Positions 35,926-45,678 of a stretch of 64,000 nucleotides of DNA are shown one piece after another. The first letter of the stretch is position 1. The number at the start of each line of letters is the position of its first letter. Location: NCBI GenBank assembly GCA_016704655.1, contig JADIZR010000006.1:186001-250000 (forward strand), given 5' to 3'. The position numbers and the translations under genes are program-made. This DNA is from Pseudomonadota bacterium. Lineage in GTDB: Bacteria > Pseudomonadota > Gammaproteobacteria > Steroidobacterales > Steroidobacteraceae. The notes beneath the pieces are model-generated. The model saw only the letters and a program-made list of their open reading frames with translations. It searched no databases and was not told the origin of the DNA.

Positions 35926-38781
35926 TCATTGCCGTGAACGCGCCGCCGTCGTCGCGCCGCGCAACAGGCCCAGTTGCTGCTCGTTCTGCTCGTGGAAGCG
36001 GCGCTGCCATTCGGACGGCCGCTGCACTTTCACCGCCTGCACGGCCGTCACCTTGTATTCGGGACAGTTGGTCGCCCAGTCCGAGTTCTCAGTGGTGATG
36101 ACGTTGGCGCCCGAATCCGGGAAGTGGAACGTGGTGTAGACCACGCCTGGTTGCACGCGCTCGGTGACCGTGGCCCGCAGCACCGTCTCGCCCGCGCGGC
36201 TGGTGATGCCGACCCAGTCGCCAGTGCCGATGCCACGGTCCTCCGCATCCTGCGGGTGAATCTCGAGCACGTCTTCCTCGTACCACTGGCTGTTGGCCGT
36301 GCGACGCGTCTGTGCGCCCACGTTGTACTGCGTGAGCACGCGGCCCGTCGTCAGGATCAGCGGGAAGCGCACGTTCACGCGCTCGCTGGTCGGCACGTAC
36401 TCGGTGACATAGAAGCGGCCCTTGCCGCGGACGAACTCGCCGATGTGCATGGTCGGCGTGCCCTCGGGTGCAGCGTCGTTGCAGGGCCACTGGATGCTGC
36501 CGAGACGGTCCAGCTTCGCGTACGAGACTCCGGTGAAGGTGGGGGTGAGACGCGCGATCTCGTCCATGATCTCGGACGGGTGCGAGTAGTGCATCTCGTA
36601 ACCCAGCGCGCGGGCGAAACCGACGGTCGCCTCCCAGTCTGCCAGCCCGGCGAGCGGCTGCATCACCTTGCGGACGCGCGAGATGCGGCGTTCCGCATTG
36701 GTGAAAGTGCCGTCCTTTTCCAGGAACGACGAACCCGGGAAGAACACATGTGCGTACTTCGCAGTTTCGTTCAGGAAGAGGTCCTGCACGACCAGGCACT
36801 CGAGCGCGGAGAGCGCGGCAGTGACGTGCTGCGTGTTCGGGTCGGACTGCGCCATGTCCTCGCCCTGCACGTACAGCGCCTTGAAACTGCCGTCGAGCGC
36901 GGCCTCGAACATGTTCGGAATGCGCAGGCCCGGCTCGGGCTCGAGCTGCACGCCCCATTCGGCGTCGAACTGGGAGCGCGTGACCGCGTCCGACACGTGC
37001 CGGTAGCCGGCGAGTTCGTGCGGGAACGAACCCATGTCGCACGAACCCTGCACGTTGTTCTGGCCCCGCAGCGGGTTCACGCCCACGCCTTCGCGGCCGA
37101 TGTTGCCCGTGGCCATCGCGAGGTTGGCGATGCCGAGCACCATCGTGCTGCCCTGGCTGTGCTCGGTCACGCCAAGTCCGTAATAGATCGCGCCGTTGCC
37201 GCCGGTTGCGTAGAGGCGGGCGGCGCCACGCACCAGTGCGGCCGGTACGCCTGTGACTTCGGCCAGTGCTTCCGGCGAGTTCTTCGGCTGCGACACGAAG
37301 TCGCGCCATTTCTGGAACGGAGCGGGCTCACAGCGCTCGGCGACATAAGCCTCGTTGACGAGGCCCTCGGTGACGACGACGTGCGCGATCGAGTTGATCA
37401 GCGCAACGTTGGTGCCGGGCCGCAGCGGCAGGTGGAAGTCGGCGTGGATGTGTGGCGAGTGCACGAGGTCGATGGCACGCGGGTCGGCCACGATCAGCCT
37501 CGCGCCTTCACGCAGCCGCCGCTTCATGCGGGACGCAAACACCGGGTGGCCATCGGTCGGGTTGGCGCCGATGACGAAAATCACGTCACACTTCATCACC
37601 GAATCGAACGCCTGTGTGCCTGCGGATTCGCCGAGCGTGTGCTTCAAGCCATACCCGGTGGGGGAGTGGCAGACGCGAGCGCAGGTGTCGACGTTGTTCG
37701 TGCCGAGGGCCGCGCGCACGAGCTTCTGCACCAGGAACGCTTCCTCGTTGGTGCAGCGGGAGGACGTGATGCCGCCGACGGACTCGCGTCCGTACCGGGC
37801 CTGGATGCGGCGGAACTCGGACGCGGCGTAACTGAACGCCTCGTCCCAGCTGACGGGCTGCCACGGATCGGTGGTCTGCTTGCGGATCATCGGCGTGGTG
37901 ATGCGATCCGCATGCGTGGCATAGCCGTAGGCAAACCGGCCCTTGACGCAGGCGTGGCCACGGTTCGCCTTGCCGTCGCGGCTCGGCACCATGCGTACCA
38001 CCTGCTCACCCTTGACCTCGGCCTCGAACGAGCAGCCGACGCCGCAATAGGCACAGGTGGTCGTGACCGCCTTCTCCGGCCGGCCGATGAGCGCCAGCGG
38101 CTTCTCGCTGAGCGCCGCCGTCGGGCACGACTCGACACAGGCGCCGCAGGAGACGCACTCGGAATCAAGGAACGGCTCGTCCTGGCTCGCGACCACGCGC
38201 GATTCGAAGCCGCGGCCTGCGATCGTCAGCGCGAACGTGCCCTGCACTTCGTCACAGGCGCGCACGCAACGCGAACAGGCGATGCAGAGCGACGGCTCGA
38301 ACTGGAAATACGGGTTGCTGTCATCGCAGGGAGCCGCCTGGTGGTTCGCGCCATCGAAGCCGTACGGGCTCGTCGTCACGCCCAGGTCCGCCGCGACGCT
38401 CTGCAGTTCGCAGTGCGTGTCGGCGGGACAGCCCTTGCAGTTGAGAGGATGGTCGGAGACGTAGAGTTCGACCACGCCCTTGCGCAACTGGCGCAGCTTG
38501 TCGCTCTCGGTCTTCACCTTCATGCCGGGTGCGACCAGTGTCGTGCAGGACGCGGGGAAGCCCCGCTGACCCTCGACTTCGACGAGACAGACGCGACAGG
38601 AACCGAACGCTTTCAGCGTGTCGGTGGCGCAGAGCTTCGGGATCGCGCCGCCTGCTGCCGCCGCTGCACGCATGATCGACGTGCCCGCTGGCACGGTGAC
38701 CAGGGCGCCGTCGATCGACAGCGTGACCGACTCGCCCTGGGCCGCCGGTGTGCCCGCGTCCCTGCCATTGATCGCCAACAT
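35926..38781 (-). CDS. fdsA: NAD-dependent formate dehydrogenase catalytic subunit alpha
   Basis: A 951-residue molybdoenzyme. The N-terminus has a [2Fe-2S] ferredoxin domain (Cys51, 62, 65, 79), a His-Cys3 cluster (HPLNCKGCPADTHC, 111-124), two [4Fe-4S] motifs (CIACSRC...C and CVSCGAC...C) and the Mo-proximal cluster (Cys243, 246, 250, 278). Cys371 in CARVCHSPTGYG ligates molybdenum, so this is a cysteine rather than selenocysteine enzyme. The C-terminus is the molybdopterin dinucleotide-binding domain. It oxidises formate to CO2. The ATG at 38781 has GAGGAG about 7 bases upstream. Confidence 0.95.
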   Translation of the reverse strand: MLAINGRDAGTPAAQGESVTLSIDGALVTVPAGTSIMRAAAAAGGAIPKLCATDTLKAFGSCRVCLVEVEGQRGFPASCTTLVAPGMKVKTESDKLRQLRKGVVELYVSDHPLNCKGCPADTHCELQSVAADLGVTTSPYGFDGANHQAAPCDDSNPYFQFEPSLCIACSRCVRACDEVQGTFALTIAGRGFESRVVASQDEPFLDSECVSCGACVESCPTAALSEKPLALIGRPEKAVTTTCAYCGVGCSFEAEVKGEQVVRMVPSRDGKANRGHACVKGRFAYGYATHADRITTPMIRKQTTDPWQPVSWDEAFSYAASEFRRIQARYGRESVGGITSSRCTNEEAFLVQKLVRAALGTNNVDTCARVCHSPTGYGLKHTLGESAGTQAFDSVMKCDVIFVIGANPTDGHPVFASRMKRRLREGARLIVADPRAIDLVHSPHIHADFHLPLRPGTNVALINSIAHVVVTEGLVNEAYVAERCEPAPFQKWRDFVSQPKNSPEALAEVTGVPAALVRGAARLYATGGNGAIYYGLGVTEHSQGSTMVLGIANLAMATGNIGREGVGVNPLRGQNNVQGSCDMGSFPHELAGYRHVSDAVTRSQFDAEWGVQLEPEPGLRIPNMFEAALDGSFKALYVQGEDMAQSDPNTQHVTAALSALECLVVQDLFLNETAKYAHVFFPGSSFLEKDGTFTNAERRISRVRKVMQPLAGLADWEATVGFARALGYEMHYSHPSEIMDEIARLTPTFTGVSYAKLDRLGSIQWPCNDAAPEGTPTMHIGEFVRGKGRFYVTEYVPTSERVNVRFPLILTTGRVLTQYNVGAQTRRTANSQWYEEDVLEIHPQDAEDRGIGTGDWVGITSRAGETVLRATVTERVQPGVVYTTFHFPDSGANVITTENSDWATNCPEYKVTAVQAVKVQRPSEWQRRFHEQNEQQLGLLRGATTAARSRQ

Positions 38782-38798
38782 CAGTAGCTCCTCGTGCC

Positions 38799-40339
<1,541 letters not shown>

Positions 40340-40340
<1 letters not shown>

Positions 40341-40816
40341 CAGCGGCTCCGCCAATCTGCAAGGATCGCCGCCAGTCGCTCGGGCGTCACGCGACCGTAG
40401 AGTTTCTCGTCGACCATCACTGTCGGACCTGCCGCACAGTTGCCGAGGCAATAGGCCGCTTCGAGGGTAAACAGGCCGTCTGCGCTGGTGCCGCCGTAGT
40501 CGACGCCGAGTTCGCGCCTGGCGTGCTGCTCGGTCTGCTCGCAGTGCATGGCCTGGCACGCCTCGGCGCGGCAAATGTGCACGACGTGACGCCCTGGTTC
40601 CTGCTGCCGGAAGTAGTGATAGAAACTGACAACGCCGTGGACTTCGGCGCGTGAAAGATTAAGGGCCTTGGCGATGCGGGCCACGTGCGCGGGGCTGATG
40701 TGCCCGACGGTGTCCTGCACGGCGTGCAGGATCGGCAGCAAGGGGCCTTCCATCCCGGCGTGTTCCGCCAGGATGCGCTCCAGGTTCGCATCGTTGTCGA
40801 GCTCAGTCGCGACCAT
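40340..40816 (-). CDS. fdsG: NAD-dependent formate dehydrogenase subunit gamma
   Basis: A 158-residue NuoE-like protein. CRAEACQAMHC and CLGNCAAGPTVMVDEKLYGRVTPERL give the [2Fe-2S] ligands. VSFYHYFRQQEPGRHVVHICRAEAC is typical of this subunit. It heads the minus-strand fdsGBAD operon. The 168 bp upstream, to the GST gene, must hold the promoter, but no clear boxes were identified. Confidence 0.93.
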
Positions 40817-40984
40817 GCACCAAAGTCCCCAGCGCCGCCACGAGGCGACCGTCGGCCGATGTTAAGGCCTGCAGAATCAGAGAGCTACAGGGAGGCCGCG
40901 CTATCTGGACCGGCCTGCGGGAGAAGGCGGCCCATCGCATTTCGGCATGGGTCGGCAGCTCGAGTCCTGGCCCTGAAGCTCTGG

Positions 40985-41602
40985 TCAGAGCCTGGCGCTT
41001 GGACGCTCCGCCACGCGCTCGCGCCAGTCTGCCAGATGCTGCAGGCCCGCATCGGCCGGACGGAATTTCACGAGCCGTGCGAACTCGAGGCCGCAGAACG
41101 CCGTGATGTCGGCAATCGTGAACCGGTCGCCCGCCATCCAGGGCCGCTTCGATAACAATTGATCGAACAGGGCGGCGGCCGCAACCATGCGCTTGCCCTG
41201 TTCGGCCGCGTAATCGGCGAACTGCGGGTTCTCGAGCGGCAGCAGCCCCGGGTGCGAGTGACGCACGTGGTTGGCGACGGCTGCGAGCAGCGTCAGTTCG
41301 ACCTGGCGGTCCGCCATCTCGATGAAGGCTCGCTCCTCGGCATCGACACCCATCAGGTTCGGCTCCGGGTAGAGGCTCTCCAGGTAAGTGCAGATGGCGC
41401 GCGACTCGGCCAGGAAGCGACCGTCGTCGAGTTCGAGTACCGGCACGCGCGCGATCGGATTCATGGCCGTGAATTTCGCGCTGCGATGCTCACCCGCGTT
41501 GAGGTCGTAGTTCTGCCGCTCGATGTGCGTGATGCCTTTCTCGAGCAGGAACATGTTGACGCGGCGCGGATTGGGCGCGCCGATCGAGGTGTGCAGCTTC
41601 AT
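40985..41602 (-). CDS. Glutathione S-transferase family protein
   Basis: A 205-residue two-domain protein. The thioredoxin-like N-domain has MKLHTSIGAPNPRRVNMFLLEKG, the cis-proline in ARVPVLELDDG and ESRAICTYL. The C-domain helix has WMAGDRFTIADITAF, the N-capping motif of GSTs. The substrate is unknown. It is 46 bp downstream of a second GST gene; both may act on electrophiles or take part in glutathione-linked formaldehyde handling, which is speculative. Confidence 0.9.
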   Translation of the reverse strand: MKLHTSIGAPNPRRVNMFLLEKGITHIERQNYDLNAGEHRSAKFTAMNPIARVPVLELDDGRFLAESRAICTYLESLYPEPNLMGVDAEERAFIEMADRQVELTLLAAVANHVRHSHPGLLPLENPQFADYAAEQGKRMVAAAALFDQLLSKRPWMAGDRFTIADITAFCGLEFARLVKFRPADAGLQHLADWRERVAERPSARL

Positions 41603-41648
41603 GCTCGGGTCTCCCTGGGGACAACTCGTGGGTCGGTGGGTGTTGCGG

Positions 41649-42359
41649 CTATTCAGAGTCGAGATCGGGTCCGCCCGTCACGACGATCTTGCGGGCTTCC
41701 TCGACGAACTTGCGCGCCTTCTCGGTGTCGGCCTCGGCACCGCTCAGTTTCGAGGGTGGCATCAGGATGCCGGCCTGCACGGTCGGACGCTGGCGGATCT
41801 GGTTGACCCAGCGCGTCAGGTGCGGCAGGTCGTCGAATGGCACGCCCGACCACTTGGCGGTGCGCACCCACGCCCAGTTGGCGATGTCCGCGATAGAGTA
41901 GTCGCCCGCAAGAAATTCATTGTGGGCGAGGTGACCATCGAGCACGGTGAACAGGCGCTTCACCTCGGCATGGTAGCGATCGATCGCCGGCTGGATCTTT
42001 TCCGGGAAGTAGCGGAAGAAGATGTTGGCCTGGCCCATCATCGGGCCGACGCCTCCCATCTGGAACATCAACCACTGCAGCACCAGCGAGCGACCTTTGC
42101 TGTCCGCAGGCATGAGCCTGCCGGTCTTCTCGGCCAGGTAGATCAGGATGGCGCCGGATTCGAACACGGCAAAGTCACCGGCTCCATGATCGACGATGGC
42201 GGGAATGCGGCCGTTCGGATTGATCTGCAGGAACCAGGGCTCACGCTGCTCACCCTTGGCGAAATCGATGACTCGCATGTCGTAGGGCAGCGCGAGTTCT
42301 TCGAGTGCGATGGAGACCTTGTGGCCGTTGGGTGTCGCGGCCGTGAACAGTTCGATCAT
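41649..42359 (-). CDS. Glutathione S-transferase family protein, YfcG-like
   Basis: A 236-residue GST. MIELFTAATPNGHKVSIALEELALPYD, then INPNGRIPAIVDH and FESGAILIYLAEKTG, is the Nu-class/YfcG-type N-domain, with NGHK around the position where YfcG binds glutathione disulfide. LAGDYSIADIANWAWV is the C-domain capping box. Members are often disulfide-bond oxidoreductases. The start codon lies 18 bp from a long poly-C tract on the coding strand (poly-G at 42378-42400), so its leader sequence is unusual or misassembled. Confidence 0.9.
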   Translation of the reverse strand: MIELFTAATPNGHKVSIALEELALPYDMRVIDFAKGEQREPWFLQINPNGRIPAIVDHGAGDFAVFESGAILIYLAEKTGRLMPADSKGRSLVLQWLMFQMGGVGPMMGQANIFFRYFPEKIQPAIDRYHAEVKRLFTVLDGHLAHNEFLAGDYSIADIANWAWVRTAKWSGVPFDDLPHLTRWVNQIRQRPTVQAGILMPPSKLSGAEADTEKARKFVEEARKIVVTGGPDLDSE

Positions 42360-42660
42360 GGGGGGGTTGGAGGCTCCGGGGGGGGGGGGGGGGGGGGGGG
42401 CGTCGTCATGCCGGACCGTGGCCGGAGCTTAGGCGGGCGAGGGCTCGATCTCGATCCGCCCACGCGCGGAATCAAAGACCTGGGGAGCGGTCCCCGGCCC
42501 CTTCCAGGAAGAAGCCCGGGCCGCCGGGGCAGGGCGGGGGCGGGGGCCCCGCGGACCGGGGGGGGGGGGCCGGGCGCGGCGGGGGGGGGCCCGCGGCTCT
42601 TCCAGTTGTGACCGCGCGCCCCCCCTTGAAAGGTAGCCGACCGTCTCCGGGGCGCTGGCC
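42360..42660. other. Anomalous G-rich stretch with homopolymer runs
   Basis: The plus strand carries runs of 7 G (42360-42366), 23 G (42378-42400), 12 G (42558-42569) and 9 G (42581-42589), plus shorter G and C runs to about 42626. No gene is supported here, and the frames across it give low-complexity Pro/Gly/Arg strings. Nothing comparable occurs elsewhere in the window. It may be an assembly or base-calling artefact (two-colour chemistry reads no signal as G) or a true G-quadruplex-forming tract. The remaining sequence to 42770 holds nothing recognisable. Confidence 0.7.
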
Positions 42661-42787
42661 TCAGCGTCGCAAGCCATGGCCGCTGTCGACACGGGGCGAG
42701 TGTGCGCCGAACCGTGCGTGGGAGCGGTGAGACGGGCGCGCGGGGCGGGTGCCTGTACATTCGCAGCTGTCGGAGGAGGAAACCTGA

Positions 42788-42991
42788 ATGCTCCAGTTCC
42801 TGCTGTGGCTGTTGCTGCTCGTTGTCTGCTGGCCGCTCGCCATCCTGGCCGTGCTGCTGTGGCCGCTCGTGTGGCTGGTTTCGCTGCCGTTCAGGTTGAT
42901 CGGCATCGCGGTGGCAGGTTTGTTTGCCTTTCTGCGTTCGCTGGTGATGCTGCCGGCACGTGTGCTGGGCGGAGGCCCGGGTCGGGCCTGA
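42788..42991 (+). CDS. Small hydrophobic membrane protein
   Basis: A 67-residue protein that is almost all hydrophobic (MLQFLLWLLLLVVCWPLAIL, LLWPLVWLVSLPFRLIGIAVAG), predicting one or two membrane helices and a short arginine-containing tail. GGAGGAGG lies about 8 bases upstream of the ATG, one of the strongest ribosome sites in the window, which supports translation. No family is recognised. It ends 7 bp before the tRNA gene on the opposite strand. Confidence 0.65.
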   Translation: MLQFLLWLLLLVVCWPLAILAVLLWPLVWLVSLPFRLIGIAVAGLFAFLRSLVMLPARVLGGGPGRA

Positions 42992-42998
42992 GGGCGGC

Positions 42999-43085
42999 TG
43001 GTGCCCCGGGCCAGACTCGAACTGGCACTCCCTTGCGGGAAACGGATTTTAAGTCCGTAGCGTCTACCGGTTTCGCCACCGGGGC
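42999..43085 (-). tRNA. tRNA-Leu (anticodon UAA)
   Basis: Read on the minus strand, a GCCCCGG acceptor arm pairs with CCGGGGC and is followed by A and an encoded CCA end. The anticodon stem ACGGA/TCCGT encloses a loop with TAA, the variable arm CCCGCAAGGG is long as in class II tRNAs, and the T arm contains GTTCGAGTC. These features identify tRNA-Leu reading UUA (and UUG by wobble). Confidence 0.96.
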
Positions 43086-43184
43086 CCGAGCCGCAGTTTA
43101 GCGGAGCGCGAAGGGCCCGCGACGATCGGGCAGGCTGGCGCGCGATCGGCCCCCGTGGCGCTGGCACGACCTTCAATTCCACGC

Positions 43185-43952
43185 CTAATCGGCCATCGAA
43201 CCGACGCCGACCTTCGTGTCGAGCGCGATGCCGGCGAGTTCGTAGCCCCGACGGAAGTCCTGCACGTGGCGCGTCATCCACGACTCGGCTTCGTCGGGCT
43301 TGTGTTCGCGGATCGCCTCGACGATGCAGCGCTGTGCCACCAGGATGCGGGTGCGACCCTGCGGCACGCGGTCGATCATGCGACGCAGGGAAGGGGCGAG
43401 CAATCGCGTGACGGGCTGCATGGCGAGTTGCAATACACGGTTGCCACTCAGCTCCGCCAGCTTGCCGAAAAACTCGACGACCTGGTTCACGGCACCGTCG
43501 GCACTGCGGGCTGTTTCGACAGCCGAAACGATTGCTTCGAGTTGCGCGACGTCGGCCGCGCTGCCTTGTTCGGCGGTAAGCGCAGCAACGCGAGGCGCCA
43601 CCGCACGCATGGCTTCCCATAATTCGATGAACGTAACGTCGTCGAGGGCCAGCGTGCGACCGACGCGCGAGGCGGTCTCCGCGTGGCCGGGGCGGGTGAC
43701 CTTGAGACGCTTGCTGCCACCTTCACGGCCGACGAGCCCGGCCGATTCCAGGCGTCGCAAGGCTTCGCGCACCGTCGACCGATTGACGGCGAATTGCTCG
43801 GCGAGTTCCGTTTCGGTCGGCAGGTCATCCCCCGGGCGCAGGCTGCGCCGCAGGATCTTCTGCTCGATGACCGTCGCGATGCGATGCGAGGCCGGCTGGC
43901 GGGCGAGGGGTTCGAACAGCGGGGCCTTGTAGGCGGGGGTCGACTCGCTCAT
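43185..43952 (-). CDS. GntR/FadR family transcriptional regulator
   Basis: A 255-residue protein. A winged helix-turn-helix lies at about 25-90 (DDLPTETELAEQFAVNRSTVREALRRLESAGLVGREGG), followed by an FCD/FadR-type all-helical effector domain with metal-binding-like histidines (TRHVQDF near the end). ATG 43952 gives the usual short N-terminus. It is divergent from the isovaleryl-CoA dehydrogenase operon, and a palindrome matching the FadR-family consensus TNGTNNNACNA lies between them, so it most likely represses leucine/isovalerate degradation. Confidence 0.88.
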   Translation of the reverse strand: MSESTPAYKAPLFEPLARQPASHRIATVIEQKILRRSLRPGDDLPTETELAEQFAVNRSTVREALRRLESAGLVGREGGSKRLKVTRPGHAETASRVGRTLALDDVTFIELWEAMRAVAPRVAALTAEQGSAADVAQLEAIVSAVETARSADGAVNQVVEFFGKLAELSGNRVLQLAMQPVTRLLAPSLRRMIDRVPQGRTRILVAQRCIVEAIREHKPDEAESWMTRHVQDFRRGYELAGIALDTKVGVGSMAD

Positions 43953-43964
43953 GACACGTCCCGA

Positions 43965-43997
43965 TTGACGGATAGTCCGATTGTCGGACAATATAGT
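43965..43997. promoter_or_regulatory. FadR-type operator overlapping the divergent promoter
   Basis: ATTGTCGGACAAT (43980-43992) has 6-base arms around one G and contains TTGTCGGACAA, an exact match to the FadR-subfamily consensus TNGTNNNACNA. A second palindrome, GTCCGA-TTG-TCGGAC (43975-43989), overlaps it. TTGACG (43965-43970) with GACAAT (43987-43992) at 16 bp, or TATAGT at 43992-43997, could serve as promoter boxes for the acyl-CoA dehydrogenase operon, so bound regulator would block RNA polymerase. Confidence 0.6.
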
Positions 43998-44034
43998 GCC
44001 CATTGACCGACCGTGCAACTCCGGGGTGACCGCC

Positions 44035-45192
44035 ATGTTCGATTTCGACTTCGGCCTGGGTGAGGACATCGACCTCCTGCGGGAGTCGGTGCGCAGCTTC
44101 GCCGCCACCGAGATCGCGCCCCGCGCGGCCGACATCGATCGCAACAACGAATTCCCGATGGACCTGTGGCGCAAGTTCGGCGACCTCGGCCTGCTCGGCA
44201 TCACGGTCGCGCCGGAGTTCGGCGGCACCGGCATGGGTTACCTCGCGCACGTCATCGCGATGGAAGAGATCAGCCGTGCCTCGGGCAGCGTGGCGCTGTC
44301 GTACGGGGCGCACTCGAACCTCTGCGTCAACCAGATCCACCGCTGGGGCACGCAGGCGCAGAAGGAAAAGTACCTGCCGCAGCTGCTCTCAGGCGAACAC
44401 GTGGGTGCGCTGGCCATGAGCGAACCCGGCTCCGGCTCCGACGTCATGAGCATGCGCCTGCACGCGCGTCTGCAGGGCGATCGCTACGTGCTGAACGGCA
44501 ACAAGATGTGGATCACGAACGGCCCGACCGCCGACACGCTGGTGGTTTACGCCACGGTCGACCCGACCGCCGGGCACAAGGGCGTCACCGCGTTCCTGGT
44601 GGAAAAGGGCTTCCAGGGCTTCTCGACCGCCCAGAAACTCGACAAGCTCGGCATGCGCGGATCGGATACCTGCGAACTCGTGTTCGAGGATTGCGAGGTG
44701 CCCGCCGAAAACGTCCTGGCACAGGTGGGACAGGGCGCCCGCGTGCTGATGAGCGGCCTCGACTACGAGCGTGTCGTGCTCGCCGGCGGGCCGCTGGGAC
44801 TGATGCGCGCCGTGTTCGATTGTGTGGTGCCCTACGTGCACGAGCGCAGGCAGTTCGGCGCGCCGATTGGCTCGTTCCAGCTGATGCAGGGCAAACTGGC
44901 CGACATGTACACGACGCTCAGCTCGTGCTGCGCCTACGTCTACGCCGTGGCCAGGGCCTGCGACGCGGGCCGGACCACGCGCATGGACGCGGCGGGCTGC
45001 ATCCTGCTGGCCGGAGAGAAGGCGACGCAGGTGGCCCTGGACGGCATCCAGGCGCTCGGCGGCAACGGCTACATCAACGACTACCCGACCGGGCGTATCC
45101 TGCGCGACGCGAAGCTCTACGAGATCGGCGCGGGCACCAGCGAGATCCGCCGCATGCTGATCGGTCGCGAGCTGTTCGCGGCGACGGCCTGA
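44035..45192 (+). CDS. Isovaleryl-CoA dehydrogenase-type acyl-CoA dehydrogenase
   Basis: A 385-residue flavoprotein. The segment ASGSVALSYGAHSNLCVNQIHRWGT is strongly isovaleryl-CoA dehydrogenase-like. AMSEPGSGSDVMSM and NKMWITNGPTADTLVVYA bind FAD and substrate, and ALGGNGYINDYPTGRILRDAKLYEIGAGTSEIRRMLIGR is the C-terminal signature. It oxidises isovaleryl-CoA to 3-methylcrotonyl-CoA in leucine degradation. The carboxylase for that product is encoded downstream. It is the first gene of a five-gene operon under a divergent FadR-type regulator. Confidence 0.92.
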   Translation: MFDFDFGLGEDIDLLRESVRSFAATEIAPRAADIDRNNEFPMDLWRKFGDLGLLGITVAPEFGGTGMGYLAHVIAMEEISRASGSVALSYGAHSNLCVNQIHRWGTQAQKEKYLPQLLSGEHVGALAMSEPGSGSDVMSMRLHARLQGDRYVLNGNKMWITNGPTADTLVVYATVDPTAGHKGVTAFLVEKGFQGFSTAQKLDKLGMRGSDTCELVFEDCEVPAENVLAQVGQGARVLMSGLDYERVVLAGGPLGLMRAVFDCVVPYVHERRQFGAPIGSFQLMQGKLADMYTTLSSCCAYVYAVARACDAGRTTRMDAAGCILLAGEKATQVALDGIQALGGNGYINDYPTGRILRDAKLYEIGAGTSEIRRMLIGRELFAATA

Positions 45193-45210
45193 CGCCGAGG
45201 GGGAACGACG

Positions 45211-45678
45211 ATGCCGATGGGCGGACTTTATTACGAACAGTTCAGCGTCGGACAGCGGTTCGAGCACGTGCTGCGCCGGACGGTCACCGAGGCCGACAAC
45301 CTCATCTTCAGCGCGCTCACGCACAACCCGGCGGCCCTGCACCTCGACGAGGAATACATGAAGTCCTCCGAGTTCGGCACGCGCATCGTGAACAGCTGCT
45401 TCACGCTGAGCCTGATGGTCGGCGTCTCTGTCGCCGACACCACGCTGGGCACGACCGTGGCCAATCTCGGCTGGGACGAGGTCCGCTTTCCCAGGCCCGT
45501 GTTCATCGGCGACACCCTGCGCACCGAATCGATCGTGCATGAGATGCGCGAAAGCAAGTCCCGCCCGGGCGCAGGCATCGTCACGTTCGTCCACCGCTGC
45601 TTCAACCAGCGCAACGAAGAAGTGGCCGTGTGCAAGCGAATGGCGCTGATGAAGAAGCTGCCGGCGGGAGCAGCCTGA
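45211..45678 (+). CDS. MaoC family acyl-CoA hydratase, probable 3-methylglutaconyl-CoA hydratase
   Basis: A 155-residue single hot-dog protein. YYEQFSVGQRFEHVLRRTVTEADNLIFSALTHNPAALHLDEEY holds the Asp/His region of MaoC hydratases, and GTTVANLGWDEVRFPRPVFIGDTLRTESIV is the conserved second half. It occupies the place of Rv2499c in the M. tuberculosis leucine operon, where a MaoC protein is thought to hydrate 3-methylglutaconyl-CoA instead of a crotonase. Its stop overlaps the lyase start (TGATG). Confidence 0.88.
   Translation: MPMGGLYYEQFSVGQRFEHVLRRTVTEADNLIFSALTHNPAALHLDEEYMKSSEFGTRIVNSCFTLSLMVGVSVADTTLGTTVANLGWDEVRFPRPVFIGDTLRTESIVHEMRESKSRPGAGIVTFVHRCFNQRNEEVAVCKRMALMKKLPAGAA

Noticed and set aside
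40978..40991. Possible terminator hairpin GCTCTG-GT-CAGAGC at the end of the GST gene
   Set aside because: The loop is only two bases and there is no T-run on either strand, so an intrinsic terminator is not supported.
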